Source of the DNA: UBA4416 sp964543545
Lineage (GTDB): Bacteria > Bacteroidota > Bacteroidia > B-17B0 > Aurantibacillaceae
Direction: 5' to 3'
Assembly (NCBI GenBank): GCA_964543545.1
Contig: CAZIYT010000002.1
Location: 1,116,001 to 1,180,000 of the forward strand
Length of the DNA stretch: 64,000 bases
How positions within the stretch are numbered: position 1 is the first letter of the stretch; every line of letters begins with the position of its first letter. The notes below the pieces were generated by a model that was given only the letters and a program-made list of their open reading frames with translations, was not told where the DNA came from and did no database searches. Shown here piece after piece: positions 1-8,359 of this stretch. The position numbers and the translations under genes were made by a program.

Positions 1-385
1 GGAATATGGTTACCAGGGCGTCAATCACAATAATGGCGGTAGGAATCACAAAATAGCCCAGGGAATAGAGCGTGATCATATTCACCAGAAAGATGACAAA
101 GCTCCCGGAAACCACGACCTTGAAGATGCGCATGGCATCACTTGATCCGGTATAGCGCACCACCCCTTTGTAGGTTTTGGAAATGATGAACGAAATGAGG
201 CGCACCACCACAACCAGTACATAATCGTAAGGCAGGTTCTTCAGGTCTTCGGGTGGAATGGACTTGAAATTGAAGCGCAGAAAAAATGCCAGGGTCAGCG
301 AAAAGATACAGACAATCAAATCAATGATAAGAATTGACCATCTTGGCAAATTATATTTCCAGAAGAATGCCAGGAGCCTGTACAT
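1..385 (-). CDS. Membrane-bound nucleotide-sugar 4,6-dehydratase, N-terminal part (CapD/WbpM/FlaA1-like)
   Basis: The gene runs off the left edge, so only the first 128 codons are visible. The start is the ATG at 385. The translated part begins MYRLLAFFWKYNLPRW and contains several hydrophobic membrane segments, including ILIIDLIVCIFSLTLAFFLR near residues 18-37 and another around 95-128. In CapD/WbpM-type polysaccharide biosynthesis proteins this membrane part precedes a cytoplasmic NAD-binding short-chain-dehydrogenase domain that makes 4-keto-6-deoxy sugars for capsule, O-antigen or glycoprotein glycans. The catalytic domain lies outside the window, so the assignment rests on the membrane part and on the RW-ILxxD opening typical of the Bacteroidota members. 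It could instead be another membrane protein with a similar N-terminus. Confidence 0.65.
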   Translation of the reverse strand, partial: MYRLLAFFWKYNLPRWSILIIDLIVCIFSLTLAFFLRFNFKSIPPEDLKNLPYDYVLVVVVRLISFIISKTYKGVVRYTGSSDAMRIFKVVVSGSFVIFLVNMITLYSLGYFVIPTAIIVIDALVTIF

Positions 386-562
386 ACGTGTAAAAATACA
401 GTTTTAATAAGAATGTACCAAGCCAAAAAATGAGCTTTTCGACCTTTAAGGAATAGGGAGCTATGGCACGCAGATGATGCGGATTATTATGATCGATTAA
501 GGTTTCAGAACACATGTGATTGACTATTTTTTTAAATCTAAATTCGTAATTTTATAATCCCA

Positions 563-1222
563 ATGGAAACCGACAACAACGCATTGACGGAACAACTATA
601 CCGCATCTTCAGCCGCTATCCTTTTCCGGCGAATATGCAGGGCTGCCCCTGCTGTGTGTCCGGCGAGCACCTTCAACTGCTCCGCTCAAAGCCTTTGCGG
701 CAGCTGGAAGACCATGAGCTTTCGCGCTATGCCTTCAAAGCCATGACTACCTGGGGAACAACGGAAGATTTTAAATACTACCTGCCCCGTTTGTTTGACC
801 TTTATGTGTCGGGAGGAGATAATTTTGATGCCCGCCTTCTCATGGATAAACTCAGCTATGGCGGATGGCGTCAATGGCCGGCAGAGGAGCAGGAAGCCAT
901 CGTGGCCTATGTGTTGCATTGGTGGAAGGGATTTGCCAATACCTTTTCATTTGACCTGGATACCATGAACCGGCTCTACGGATTAACAGGCAATACAGAC
1001 GTTTTACTGGAACCCTTTAGCCTCGATATCTCTCATAAAAACTTCCGGAATTTCATTGACTTTACGTATTCAAATTATCATGATCGCGAGAGCTGGATGC
1101 TGAAGCCCTGGATTGATTCCAAACAGGAGCTGATGGAAGAGGCATTTTTCTATTTTGAGAAAAGCGATCCTGTCTTTGCCCGGAAAATCTCAGATACCCT
1201 GTATATCATGGATCACTCCTGA
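563..1222 (+). CDS. Conserved hypothetical protein with CPCC motif
   Basis: This is a 219-aa soluble protein of unknown function. It has no signal peptide or membrane segment. Visible marks are a CPCC motif at residues 28-31 (GCPCCVSGEHL), a segment resembling ATTWG-type motifs (KAMTTWGTTEDFKYYLPRLFDLY, about 60-82), and a Trp/Tyr-rich C-terminal half suggesting an all-helical fold. The Cys pair might bind metal or form a disulfide, but no further metal ligands are obvious. It stands alone between the divergent dehydratase gene and a convergent minus-strand operon. An AT-rich stretch (about 525-560) lies just upstream of the ATG. I cannot name a family. Confidence 0.75.
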   Translation: METDNNALTEQLYRIFSRYPFPANMQGCPCCVSGEHLQLLRSKPLRQLEDHELSRYAFKAMTTWGTTEDFKYYLPRLFDLYVSGGDNFDARLLMDKLSYGGWRQWPAEEQEAIVAYVLHWWKGFANTFSFDLDTMNRLYGLTGNTDVLLEPFSLDISHKNFRNFIDFTYSNYHDRESWMLKPWIDSKQELMEEAFFYFEKSDPVFARKISDTLYIMDHS

Positions 1223-1473
1223 TTCTTGATGACAGCTTGGAAAAATAGAACACAGAGGCAATAGAACGCTGATGACCTGTCTGCCGACAGGTAGGCGCGG
1301 ATCAAGCAGATCAGAGGCAATGATTAGAACAACCACCCCGTCACGCCGATAGCTATCGGCAAGGACAGCTTTGCGTCTTAGCGCCTTTGCGAGATTCCGC
1401 TCTATGATCTCTTCCTGTTCCCTATGATTTCTAATGTGCCTATGTTGTTTAAAAAACACAACTGATGCAATCA
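1223..1473. repeat. Intergenic inverted-repeat DNA between two convergent genes
   Basis: This 251-bp spacer has no convincing gene. It contains a 7-bp inverted repeat ACCTGTC/GACAGGT around a 4-nt loop (1275-1292), a perfect 16-bp palindrome GCCGATAGCTATCGGC (1345-1360), and a TTTGCGTCTTAGCGCCTTTG stretch (1370-1389) that recurs in degenerate form at 36843-36880 and 37886-37936. These look like dispersed small intergenic repeats rather than coding DNA. Any hairpin here could also end transcription of the convergent genes, but no clean T-run follows. Confidence 0.6.
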
Positions 1474-2394
1474 TTAATACTGCAAATACGGCAGGATCAA
1501 AGCCTGCTTCTCTGCGGGAATCACACCAAGCCCCAACAGATCCGCCTCCGTTAATTTGCCATGTTTGTTCCTGTAATTGATGATGGCCTGTGCCGTTTGA
1601 AAATTGAAATAGGGATGTTTTCTCAGGGAATTAAGATCGATGGCATTGATGGGAATCCTGGTGACCTGGCTTTTATCGATGATGATCTGTGCCGCCAGGG
1701 CCGCATAGGTATTATCGCTCATGCCATATACTTCCTTCAGCTGCTCTACCGAATGAAAGCCTCCGAGGAGCATGCGGTACTTGAGGATGCGCTTCGTAAA
1801 GCCCGGGCCGATGCCTTTCAGGTATACGATAGCCAGGCTATCTGCCGAATTGAGCTCCAGCATGCTTTTGGGAAAGGCTCTTTTCGGATAGCTTTGTTTC
1901 GGGTATACTGTATCCCGGTGAAACGTGCTTTTGCGATCAGGAATCAGGATATAAGATTCGAGCGCTGCATACAGCTTCGGCGACATGCCGTACAGTTTTT
2001 TCAGGTCCTGCGCTTTGTAGAATTTCCCGCCCTTGTTGCGGAAGTTGATCAGCGTAGCGCTCAGCTTTTCCGGGAAACCCAGTGCCTTCGCATCTTCCAC
2101 AGACAGTGTATTGGGATTGAACACGAAGCGCTCTGCCTGTTTATGCTCCGGCTCTCCGGATGTTTCAGGAGTGGCGTATGGAGCAGCAGCCTCCTGTTTC
2201 TCAATACCAACAGGGGCCTCCGGTTCAGGAGCAATGCTTTTTACGGGATGTTGTCCATCCAGGAGCCAGGGAAGTAAGAGCCTGAGCAGGATCACCATGC
2301 CCAGGATGAAGCACAACAGGAATAGGCCATTGCGCTCCTGTTTGTTGAAATAAAAAAAGCCAGCCAGCCAGTTCCTAAACCGGGTTATGAGCAT
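1474..2394 (-). CDS. Membrane-anchored protein with three helix-hairpin-helix (ComEA-like) repeats
   Basis: From the ATG at 2394 this is a 306-aa protein. It has one N-terminal membrane anchor (about residues 23-45) and a low-complexity linker with Pro/Glu (50-88). Three helix-hairpin-helix units of the ComEA type follow (about 90-150, 178-238 and 252-306), each with the pattern 'LNxA...L..L.GIG...A..I..YR...GGF....L..VYGM'. HHH units bind DNA non-specifically; in competence proteins they bind incoming DNA in the periplasm. An in-frame ATG at 2430 exists, but the 12 residues it adds come from the permease reading frame, so the start at 2394 is preferred. The gene overlaps the 3' end of the upstream permease by about 20 bp, suggesting translational coupling. 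A role in DNA uptake is inference. Confidence 0.8.
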   Translation of the reverse strand: MLITRFRNWLAGFFYFNKQERNGLFLLCFILGMVILLRLLLPWLLDGQHPVKSIAPEPEAPVGIEKQEAAAPYATPETSGEPEHKQAERFVFNPNTLSVEDAKALGFPEKLSATLINFRNKGGKFYKAQDLKKLYGMSPKLYAALESYILIPDRKSTFHRDTVYPKQSYPKRAFPKSMLELNSADSLAIVYLKGIGPGFTKRILKYRMLLGGFHSVEQLKEVYGMSDNTYAALAAQIIIDKSQVTRIPINAIDLNSLRKHPYFNFQTAQAIINYRNKHGKLTEADLLGLGVIPAEKQALILPYLQY

Positions 2395-3832
2395 TGTTGT
2401 TTCGTTTAAATAAAAAATAAACCGGAACACCTAATGCGATGATGAGCAGGCCCATGCCTGTATTGAAGGTCTTGTAAACAAGCAGGTCGACACAAATCAA
2501 ACCTGTGATCAGGATGTATAAAGCCGGAATGACCGGATAGCCAAAGGCTTTGTAAGGCCGCTCGGCATCGGGCATTTTTTTGCGCAGCACAAATAAGCCG
2601 ATGATGGTCACGATGTAAAAGATCAGCGACGAAAACGTGCAGTAGTCGAGCAGGTCGCCGTAGGAACCGCTTAAACATAAGACGGATGCCCAGATCGCCT
2701 GGAAAACCAGGGCATTGGAAGGCACCTGGAATTTATTGAGCTTCGCCGCGCTTTTAAAGAACAGGCCGTCTTTGGCCATGGACTGAAATAAGCGCGAGCC
2801 CGACAGGATCAGGCCGTTGTTGCAGCCAAAGGTGGATACCATGATCAGCGCCGCCATCATGTATTTGGCCACATCGCCAAAGATGGTAGATAAAGCGGCC
2901 GCTCCTACCCTGTCTTTCTGGGCATACATAATCCCTTGCTGCATCACATCATCCGTACCCGGCGCTCCATCCAAAGGTAATAAGCATAAATAAGCCACAT
3001 TAGCCAGCACATAAATAACCGTAACGATGCACACGCCGAAGAACAAGCCCAAAGGAATGTTCTTTTTAGGATTCTCCACTTCGCCCGCAATAAAGGTGAC
3101 ATTGTTCCAGGCATCGCTGCTGAACAAGGAACCGATCATCGCAACTCCCAAAACGATTGCCAGGGTCAGCCCCGAAATACCTTCGGAAAAAGTTCCGACA
3201 GGGTTCCCGCCTTTAAGAATCGGAAGCTCCCGTTTCGCATCCCAGGCATTGGTCATATTATCGGAGAAGACGTTGCTTTGAAAGCCATAATAAACGCCTA
3301 CAATAATCAGCGTAAACAAAGCAATCAGCTTGGCCGATGTGAAGATGCGCTGAATGATCTTCCCGTTCTCGATGCCCCGGCTGTTGATGAAGGTGAGCAA
3401 GGCAATGATGAAGATGGCGAGTAACTGTGCGCTGGTGATCTTCAAAGGTCCCAGCGGCAATACCACATTTCCTTCCTCAAAAAAAGGAATGAACACGCCG
3501 GTAAATTTAGCGAAGGCCACTGCCACCGCCGCAATCACGCCGGTCTGGATAACGAGGAAAACCGTCCAGCCATACACAAAAGCAGTGAGGTCACCGAAAG
3601 CTTTTTTGAGGTATACAAACTGCCCGCCGGCCTGCGGCATCATGCCTGCCAGCTCTCCGTAGCTCAGCGCTGCAAATAAGGTAATCACTCCCGACAGGAT
3701 CCAGGCCACCAGGAGCCAGCCTGCAGAGCCCAGGGAACGGGCCATATCAGAGCTTACGATAAAAATTCCCGAACCTATCATGGAACCAGCCACCAGGAGC
3801 GTGGTATCTAAAAGGTTGAGGGATCTTTTCAT
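2375..3832 (-). CDS. APC-superfamily amino-acid permease
   Basis: This is a 485-aa polytopic membrane protein of about 12 helices. The N-terminal signature LLVAGSMIGSGIFIVSSDMA (residues 11-30), with its glycine-rich GSGIF turn in helix 1, is the substrate-binding hallmark of the amino acid-polyamine-organocation family. The length is normal for the LAT/AAT-like branch. It probably imports or exchanges an amino acid at the inner membrane; the substrate cannot be read from the sequence. The HHH protein gene overlaps its tail. A second, only distantly similar APC permease lies 127 bp upstream in the same orientation. Confidence 0.9.
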   Translation of the reverse strand: MKRSLNLLDTTLLVAGSMIGSGIFIVSSDMARSLGSAGWLLVAWILSGVITLFAALSYGELAGMMPQAGGQFVYLKKAFGDLTAFVYGWTVFLVIQTGVIAAVAVAFAKFTGVFIPFFEEGNVVLPLGPLKITSAQLLAIFIIALLTFINSRGIENGKIIQRIFTSAKLIALFTLIIVGVYYGFQSNVFSDNMTNAWDAKRELPILKGGNPVGTFSEGISGLTLAIVLGVAMIGSLFSSDAWNNVTFIAGEVENPKKNIPLGLFFGVCIVTVIYVLANVAYLCLLPLDGAPGTDDVMQQGIMYAQKDRVGAAALSTIFGDVAKYMMAALIMVSTFGCNNGLILSGSRLFQSMAKDGLFFKSAAKLNKFQVPSNALVFQAIWASVLCLSGSYGDLLDYCTFSSLIFYIVTIIGLFVLRKKMPDAERPYKAFGYPVIPALYILITGLICVDLLVYKTFNTGMGLLIIALGVPVYFLFKRNNNAHNPV

Positions 3833-3959
3833 AATGAGTTTTTTTGTTTACGGTACATCCACAAAGTCTGTGAATAGCACGTTCATGAAATCCGTTGATT
3901 GACTCCGGGAACCTCCGTTAATCAAAGACCGTTGAGGCTCTCTAAAATCATTCAAAAAA

Positions 3960-5438
3960 TTATTGCAGTTCCTTTTTCTCTAAATTGGAATTACGCTTGC
4001 TGTACAGGAAATACACCAGGATCCCCAGGGTTCCCCAAATCAGGAAAGCAAACCAGGTTTCTTTGCGCACAAAGCACATCAGGAAAATATTAAAAGCTAC
4101 ACCAAGTGTTCCTACCACGTACACGGCCGGTGTGCGGTAAGGTCTTTCCAGCTCCGGTTTTTTGTAGCGCAGGATCATCACCGCCACGCATACCATGGCG
4201 AAGGCCAGTAACGTTCCCATGCTGCACATCTCGCTGACTTTATCAATTGGTGTTAAGGCGGCTACCACAGAAACGATTAAGCCCACCAATACAGTGCTCT
4301 TATGCGGGGTTTTGAATTTGGCGTGCAGGGTTCTGAAGAATCCCGGTAAAAGGCCGTCTTTTGCCATGCCCAGGAAGATCCGGGTTTGGCCAAGCATCAT
4401 CACCAGCATCACCGAGGTGAGACCGGCCGTGGCCGCTAATGTAATAATAAACACCGCCCAGGTTAAGCCGATGCCGGAGAAGGCCGAAGCAACAGGAGCC
4501 GCCTTATCGAGCTGGTCGTATTTTACCATGCCGGTTAATACCAAGGATACGAGAATGTAAAGTACCGTACAGATCACCAATGATGCGATGATGGCGAAAG
4601 GCACATCTTTCTTGGGATTGATGGCCTCGCCGGCCTGTGTGGAAACGGCATCGAAGCCGATGTAAGCAAAGAACACAATGGTAGCGGCCGTGAGCACACC
4701 ACCGAAACCGAAGTTGAACTTACCGGTAGCTACGCCGTTCGCGTCGAGTGCTGCCACCGGATCAGGAATAAAAGGTGTCCAGTTTTCCGTTTTAATATAA
4801 AAGGCGCCTACCACGATCACAAACAACACCACAGCGATCTTCACAATCACGATCACGTTATTGGTGTTGGCGGCTTCCTTAATGCCTTTCACTAAAATAT
4901 AAGTTACCAGCCAGGTAATTAATAAAGCCGGCAGGTTGAAGGCGAAGCTCGGCGGATCAAGTCCCAGGTCCTTGCATTTTTCGGTAGCCGTTGCCAGGTC
5001 GTTGCAGAGCCAGATCGGGACGTCGACACGGAACAGGTGAAGAAGCTTCACAAAATAGCCGCTCCAGGCCACCGCCACGGTGGTAGCGCCCATCATGTAT
5101 TCGAGAATTAAATTCCAACCGATGAACCAGGCAAAGAGCTCTCCGACAGTTCCATAGGCGTAGGCATAAGCAGAGCCCTCTACAGGCAATACGGAAGCAA
5201 ACTCGGCATAGCACAAAGAGGCAAATAAACAGCCGATGCCGGCAATCACAAAAGAAAGCGCCAGTGCCGGGCCTGCATAATCGTGAGCGGCAATACCGGT
5301 GAGGGTAAAGATGCCACCGCCAATGATGGCGCCAATTCCAAGCGATGTGAGGCCCCATTTGGTTAACACGCGTTTCAAATCACTTTTTTTCATATCGGCC
5401 TCAAAGGCAGACACAGGCTTTATTCTCCAAACAGACAT
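3960..5438 (-). CDS. APC-family amino-acid permease, cationic amino-acid transporter (CAT/YfnA) type
   Basis: This 492-aa protein has about 12-14 membrane helices. Its opening SLGIGAIIGGGIFTLTG (about residues 33-49) and the following AGPALALSFVIAGIGCLFAS, FASVLPVEGSAYAYAYGTVG and NLILEYMMGATTVAVAWSGY segments are typical of the CAT (TC 2.A.3.3) branch, which includes Bacillus YfnA. It would transport amino acids across the inner membrane. The ATG at 5438 gives a 15-residue N-terminal extension before MKKSDLKRVL; the internal Met16 (5393) is an equally possible start. It lies in the same direction as the downstream permease, and no terminator is visible in the 127-bp gap. Confidence 0.9.
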   Translation of the reverse strand: MSVWRIKPVSAFEADMKKSDLKRVLTKWGLTSLGIGAIIGGGIFTLTGIAAHDYAGPALALSFVIAGIGCLFASLCYAEFASVLPVEGSAYAYAYGTVGELFAWFIGWNLILEYMMGATTVAVAWSGYFVKLLHLFRVDVPIWLCNDLATATEKCKDLGLDPPSFAFNLPALLITWLVTYILVKGIKEAANTNNVIVIVKIAVVLFVIVVGAFYIKTENWTPFIPDPVAALDANGVATGKFNFGFGGVLTAATIVFFAYIGFDAVSTQAGEAINPKKDVPFAIIASLVICTVLYILVSLVLTGMVKYDQLDKAAPVASAFSGIGLTWAVFIITLAATAGLTSVMLVMMLGQTRIFLGMAKDGLLPGFFRTLHAKFKTPHKSTVLVGLIVSVVAALTPIDKVSEMCSMGTLLAFAMVCVAVMILRYKKPELERPYRTPAVYVVGTLGVAFNIFLMCFVRKETWFAFLIWGTLGILVYFLYSKRNSNLEKKELQ

Positions 5439-5922
5439 ATAAGATCTTTATTAATTAATGTTAAATGATAGATAACCCAAATATATCTTTTTTTTAATTA
5501 AAGCTGTTATCCGTTGAAATAAATAATGAGACTGAAAAAACTTTAAATACGATCTGTTATATCAAATTACTCTTTGATTTGGGCGCCTGGCGGGCTATTC
5601 CGGGCTCCGCTCCGCTGCGGTTTTTTTAGGGCGAAAGAGCGGCGCCCTAAAAAGAACTAAACCCTTCATACCCCTGGCGCAGGCTTGCGTCACACGTAAT
5701 GTCCTACCTTGCTCCGTAGGAGCAAAACATCACTAATAAACGTCTGGCTAAAATACTATTGGCTCCGTTAGGAGCCAAACATCCATACACCTCTTTCAAA
5801 TCCGTGCTAATCCCTTGTTGAAATAATGACATTACCCTCCGGGATTAATCCGACCGGCGGCATTCGATACGGCAGTCGCCTTTTGAAAGCCGGGTCTCAT
5901 TAAAAAACTGTAAATTAGGGCC
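5439..5922. repeat. Gene-free 484-bp spacer rich in GC-rich inverted repeats
   Basis: No credible coding sequence is seen. An AT-rich part (5439-5570) lies upstream of the permease and may hold its promoter. Then comes a GC-rich block in which GGGCGCC (5581-5587) is complementary to GGCGCCC (5641-5647), enclosing GGCTCCGCTCCGCTGCGG and a T-run. Two related small hairpins follow: GCTCC-gta-GGAGC (5711-5723) and GGCTCC-gtta-GGAGCC (5761-5776), each followed by AAACATC. The layout resembles short dispersed intergenic repeat elements common in Chitinophagales-like genomes. No transposase is present. Confidence 0.55.
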
Positions 5923-6882
5923 GTGGAAAATTTTGATACTGAAGAACAACCAAGCCGCCCCGCTATTCTTCCCAAGCCGGTTTTAGTGCAGGACAAACAA
6001 AACTGGATCCGTAAATCGCTGATCAGCCTGATGATCTATGGCTTCCTGTTTTTTGCCATTTTCTCCAAAGACCTCATGTACATTGCTGCCGTGCTGGTAG
6101 TGTTGCTCATTCATGAGTTCGGGCACTTCTTTGCCATGAAGGCCTTCAAATACACCAACGTCAAATTATTTATCCTGCCCTTGCTCGGGGCTTATGTGAG
6201 TGGTAAGAAACCGGTGGTGTCGCAGTGGCAAATGGCGGTCATTATCCTTGCCGGGCCTGTACCGGGCATTATCATTGGCTTCCTGCTACTGCTATACAAT
6301 GCCTCCCACCCTGACGAAAAGCTCCAGATGCTGGGCAATATTTTCCTGTACCTCAATGCAATCAACCTCCTGCCCTTTATTCCTTTGGATGGCGGGCGCC
6401 TGCTGGAAACCCTCTTCGTGAACCAGAACCATATCCTTCGCCTCGTGTTCTCCTCCATCTCCATTATCTGTACCCTGCTGCTTGCTATTATGTCGCAAAG
6501 CATTTTGCTGCTGGTGATCCCTGCTTCCCTGATCTTCGATATGATCATGGAGATCAAGAATCACCGCATCCGGGAATTTCTGAAGCAGGAGAAGATCAAC
6601 TACATCGTTGATTACAACGACCTGCCCGATGCCCATTACTGGACCATCCGCGATGCCATCATCCTGTCTTTCAGCAAGCGTTATGCAGGTGTGCAGGCCG
6701 GCCTGCACCAATACAGCCCGGTAGAAGGCGGCCTGATCCAGCACGTGATCGCCGTTTTAAAAACGCCCTTCATCAAAGACATTTCCGCATTCGGAAAGAT
6801 CCTGGTGATGCTCCTGTACCTTATCTTCTTCATTGTTTTACCGGTGATGGCCCTGTTGATCACGAAACTCCATATCGGATAA
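5923..6882 (+). CDS. M50 family site-2-type intramembrane metalloprotease
   Basis: This is a 319-aa membrane protein starting at a GTG. The zinc-binding HEFGH motif (H64, E65, H68) sits in a hydrophobic helix, and the second motif NLLPFIPLDGGRL carries the metal-binding Asp156 (PLDGG). Both are diagnostic of site-2-protease-like M50 peptidases, which cut substrate helices within the membrane. No PDZ domain is visible, so it is not a standard RseP but a short-core member. Other membrane helices lie around residues 35-62, 102-125, 133-152 and 170-200, with a last one at the C-terminus. The stop codon TAA is followed directly by the TTG start of the PAP2 gene, so the two are surely co-transcribed. 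The substrate is unknown. Confidence 0.88.
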   Translation: MENFDTEEQPSRPAILPKPVLVQDKQNWIRKSLISLMIYGFLFFAIFSKDLMYIAAVLVVLLIHEFGHFFAMKAFKYTNVKLFILPLLGAYVSGKKPVVSQWQMAVIILAGPVPGIIIGFLLLLYNASHPDEKLQMLGNIFLYLNAINLLPFIPLDGGRLLETLFVNQNHILRLVFSSISIICTLLLAIMSQSILLLVIPASLIFDMIMEIKNHRIREFLKQEKINYIVDYNDLPDAHYWTIRDAIILSFSKRYAGVQAGLHQYSPVEGGLIQHVIAVLKTPFIKDISAFGKILVMLLYLIFFIVLPVMALLITKLHIG

Positions 6883-7491
6883 TTGAGAGTATTCACCAGC
6901 TTTTTCTTTGCCTGTCTTATGCTCTGTGCCGCCGCACAGAATGCCGACATCGCGATCCTTACCGACCTCAATGCGCGCCACTATCCGCAATGGGATAAAG
7001 GCATGGATTATACCTCTTCCTCGGTATATCCTGCTTTGGCTATTGTTCCGGGAACCATGCTTATCACAGGCCTCGCTACCAAAAACAAAGACCTGCAACG
7101 GAGCGCCCTGAAAACCTGTATCGGCCTCGGCCTCAATACGCTTGTGACAACAGGCCTCAAATACGGCATCAGCCGGCCGAGGCCTTATGAAACCTATCCT
7201 GACCTGGTGATCAAGCGCAGCACCACAGGCCCCTACTCCTTTCCATCGGGGCATACCTCTTATGCGTTTTCATTGGCTACCTCCGCCACACTCGCTACCA
7301 AAAAATGGTACGTGGCTGTTCCCTGCTATGTATATGCCGGCACGGTGGGCTATTCGCGCATGCGCCTCGGCGCGCATTACCCGAGCGATGTACTCGCCGG
7401 TGCCCTGATCGGCATCGGCTCTTCCTGGCTGGTATGGAAGCTCGACAGATGGATGAACCGGCCGAAACCTGCGGTGAACAAGGCTGAGTAG
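6883..7491 (+). CDS. PAP2-superfamily phosphatase, secreted/membrane-associated
   Basis: This 202-aa protein starts at a TTG abutting the stop of the M50 protease gene. The N-terminus MRVFTSFFFACLMLCAAAQN is a signal peptide. All three PAP2 phosphatase motifs are intact: K93-x6-R100-P101 (KYGISRPRP), PSGH at 121-124, and S158-R159-x5-H165-x3-D169 (SRMRLGAHYPSD). PAP2 enzymes in the envelope dephosphorylate lipid substrates such as undecaprenyl pyrophosphate, phosphatidic acid or lipid A phosphates. The signal peptide and few hydrophobic segments suggest a periplasmic or outer-membrane-associated catalytic site. The exact substrate cannot be deduced. Confidence 0.9.
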   Translation: MRVFTSFFFACLMLCAAAQNADIAILTDLNARHYPQWDKGMDYTSSSVYPALAIVPGTMLITGLATKNKDLQRSALKTCIGLGLNTLVTTGLKYGISRPRPYETYPDLVIKRSTTGPYSFPSGHTSYAFSLATSATLATKKWYVAVPCYVYAGTVGYSRMRLGAHYPSDVLAGALIGIGSSWLVWKLDRWMNRPKPAVNKAE

Positions 7492-7564
7492 GTTTGTTAA
7501 TTTATGTTTATGATTATAAATCATCTATTAAAAAAAGTGTATTTTTACTTCATACCCTGATTAC

Positions 7565-8203
7565 ATGAAACACGCTCTGTATATTTTTTTAGTGCTTTGC
7601 TCCGCATCGTTGTTCGCTCAAACCAAAACAGACAAGGACCCGGCTCCTGAGAAATACCTGCAGATTTCGGGGGTGGTGCTCGACGACAGCTTACAACCTC
7701 TCCCCTTTGTGTCTATTATGCTCAAAGGTACGAGGCATGGCACCATCAGCGACTTCTACGGTTTTTTTACCCTGGTGGCAAGGCCGGGAGATGAGATTCA
7801 GTTTTTTTCCGTGAACCATAAGAGCAAGGTGTACGACTTGTCGGATACACTCAGCGGCAAGCATTATTCCATTATCCAGATCCTTACAAAAGATACCATC
7901 CAGCTTCCTTCTGTCAGCGTTTATCCCTGGCCGAGCAAGGAACAATTCAAGCGCGCCATCCTTAACCTCGACCTCAGCGACAGCGACATTGAGCGGGCTT
8001 ATAAAAACATGGATAACGAGGACATCCGGGAATCCATCAAGGGCGGTTCTATGGATGCGGCCTCCAACTACCGTGTGAAAATGCAGCAGCAATACACCCG
8101 GCTTTACCAGGCCGGGCAATACCCGAGTGTGAGCCTTCTCAACCCTGTGGCCTGGGCCCAGTTCATCGATGCCTGGCGAAAGGGTAAGCTGAAGATCAAG
8201 TAG
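7565..8203 (+). CDS. Secreted protein with carboxypeptidase-regulatory-like (CarboxypepD_reg) domain
   Basis: This 212-aa protein has a signal peptide ending SLFAQ (about residue 19). Residues 33-110 form a CarboxypepD_reg-like beta-sandwich (ISGVVLDDSLQPLPFVSI...GTISDFYGFFTLVARPGD), the domain usually found in front of TonB-dependent receptors. Here it is followed only by about 100 charged helical residues (SKEQFKRAILNLDLSDSDIE...) and no beta-barrel. It therefore looks like a free-standing periplasmic or outer-membrane-associated protein. It lies 73 bp after the PAP2 gene on the same strand, with an AT-rich gap that may contain its own promoter. The function is unknown. Confidence 0.8.
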   Translation: MKHALYIFLVLCSASLFAQTKTDKDPAPEKYLQISGVVLDDSLQPLPFVSIMLKGTRHGTISDFYGFFTLVARPGDEIQFFSVNHKSKVYDLSDTLSGKHYSIIQILTKDTIQLPSVSVYPWPSKEQFKRAILNLDLSDSDIERAYKNMDNEDIRESIKGGSMDAASNYRVKMQQQYTRLYQAGQYPSVSLLNPVAWAQFIDAWRKGKLKIK

Positions 8204-8258
8204 GAGATCATAGCTCCATTCTCAGCGCTCAGGTCTTCCGACATAAGTATGTTATGAC

Positions 8259-8280
8259 GTAACGAACGTACGTTCGTTAC
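8259..8280. promoter_or_regulatory. Perfect 22-bp palindrome (half-site GTAACGAACGT)
   Basis: An uninterrupted dyad with half-site GTAACGAACGT and its exact complement ACGTTCGTTAC lies 80-101 bp upstream of the first giant adhesin gene. It has no loop and no T-run after it, so it is unlikely to be a terminator. The geometry resembles operators of TetR-type dimeric repressors. No regulator gene is next to it, so an operator role is inference. It may alternatively be one of the dispersed intergenic inverted repeats of this genome. Confidence 0.5.
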
Positions 8281-8359
8281 ATACTCCCGGATTTTCCGGT
8301 AAAATAATTGGAGGCAAGCCGTATTATCTCTAATTTTAATATACTCCACCGAATGTTTT

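Noticed and set aside
1190..1474. A 94-aa minus-strand frame
   Set aside because: It covers the intergenic palindromes and repeat text and overlaps the end of the 219-aa gene; its composition is that of repeat DNA, not protein.
1561..2277. A long plus-strand frame (238 aa) opposite the HHH gene
   Set aside because: It is antisense to a clear family member, with codon pattern explained by the minus-strand gene.
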